Program-made: the position numbers and the translations under genes | Shown: positions 63,686 to 64,000 of the stretch, piece by piece | How the letters are laid out: the number at the start of each line of letters is the position of its first letter | Numbering within the stretch: position 1 is the stretch's first letter | Notes under the pieces: generated by a model | What the model was told of the DNA's origin: nothing | Databases searched by the model: none | Seen by the model: only the letters and a program-made list of their open reading frames with translations | From: an uncultured Collinsella sp. | GTDB lineage: Bacteria; Actinomycetota; Coriobacteriia; Coriobacteriales; Coriobacteriaceae | DNA length: 64,000 nt | Assembly: GCA_900544135.1 (NCBI GenBank) | Contig: UQTU01000003.1 | Span: 1 to 64,000, forward strand | Reading direction: 5' to 3'

Positions 63686-64000
63686 CACCATCAACCGCGT
63701 GATCGTCCCGGGCACCTTTGATCCCATCACGTTTGGCCATATCGATGTGATCCGCCGCGCCCGACGCATCTTTCCCAGCGTGATCGTCGCTGTTGCCGAG
63801 TCGCAGGGTAAAAACGGTGTGGGCACCACGTTTATGCTCGATGAGCGCGTGGCGCTGGCCCGCGAGGCGCTCGGTGATATCGACGGCGTCGAGGTCCTGC
63901 CCTTTACCGGCCTCTTGGTCGACTTCGCTCGTGAGCAGGGGGCGGGGGCCGTGGTCAAGGGTCTGCGCGCCATGACCGACTTTGAGTATGAGCTGCAGCA
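63678..64000 (+). CDS. coaD: Phosphopantetheine adenylyltransferase (3' end outside window)
   Basis: The first 107 residues of CoaD are visible, starting RVIVPGTFDPITFGHIDVIRRA, which holds the nucleotidyl-transferase T/HxGH motif (TFGH), and continuing to VKGLRAMTDFEYELQ, the conserved substrate-binding block. The enzyme makes dephospho-CoA, the fourth step of CoA synthesis. ATG 63678 lies inside the end of rsmD with CAGGAGG as ribosome-binding site. The gene is cut by the window end. Confidence 0.95.
   Translation, partial: MNDTINRVIVPGTFDPITFGHIDVIRRARRIFPSVIVAVAESQGKNGVGTTFMLDERVALAREALGDIDGVEVLPFTGLLVDFAREQGAGAVVKGLRAMTDFEYELQ

Overview
The window is GC-rich chromosomal DNA of a Gram-positive (monoderm) high-GC anaerobe, most likely a gut Coriobacteriia member such as Collinsella. 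Supporting signs are the leuS / rimP-nusA-infB-rbfA / truB-ribF-dnaG-rpoD block, frequent GTG and TTG starts, a sucrose PTS, and a Pel-type exopolysaccharide operon with no outer-membrane components. The genus is inferred; class-level placement is firmer.

Layout. (1) 1-8183: an exopolysaccharide/capsule operon, entered mid-gene: an RmlC-RmlD fusion, then A/T-rich genes for an acyltransferase, two GT2 glycosyltransferases, a Wzy/EpsG-like polymerase, a Wzx flippase, a pyruvyl transferase and an SDR reductase. (2) 8219-10906 (minus): a secreted transglutaminase-fold protein with four Ig-like repeats. (3) 11.5-24.3 kb: a variable island of defence-type genes: DUF262/DUF1524 (GmrSD-like), a KAP P-loop ATPase, a 1218-residue STAND-like protein with a nuclease-like N-terminus, two unrecognised proteins, and an AlbA/HATPase protein bracketed by two copies of a ~220 bp repeat. 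Decayed coding fragments, a 22-bp perfect palindrome and tandem repeats lie between them. (4) 24.9-36.0 kb: a tightly overlapping pel-like operon (SDR-PelD fusion, PelE, DUF2194/PelA-like, PelF, PelG) continuing into CotH, a VTC polyphosphate-polymerase-like protein and DUF4956. The PelA-like gene carries a one-base frameshift near its end. (5) 36.2-40.5 kb: a sucrose regulon (LacI regulator, PTS EIIBC, GH32 hydrolase) with LacI-type operators. (6) 40.5-43.7 kb: a degenerate Cys/Met-metabolism PLP-fold protein, a ModE-like regulator, and an IMP dehydrogenase strikingly like that of the protist Tritrichomonas foetus. (7) 44-64 kb: core translation, replication and transcription genes: leuS; rimP-nusA-infB-rbfA-nrnA-truB-ribF-dnaG; rpoD; tRNA-Asn; asp23-like, fakA-like, recG, rsmD, coaD (cut by the window end).

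How they fit together. The window holds two separate surface-polymer systems: a Wzx/Wzy rhamnose-containing, probably pyruvylated polymer, and a Pel-like polymer whose PelD keeps the c-di-GMP inhibitory-site motif. Between them sits a fast-evolving defence island whose genes differ in base composition and are separated by gene remnants. The strongest leads for a second look are the extended pel-CotH-VTC-DUF4956 operon, the STAND-like protein and its island, the duplicated ~220 bp element, the ~140-nt palindrome before leuS, the promoter-plus-terminator leader of the nusA operon, and the protist-like IMP dehydrogenase.
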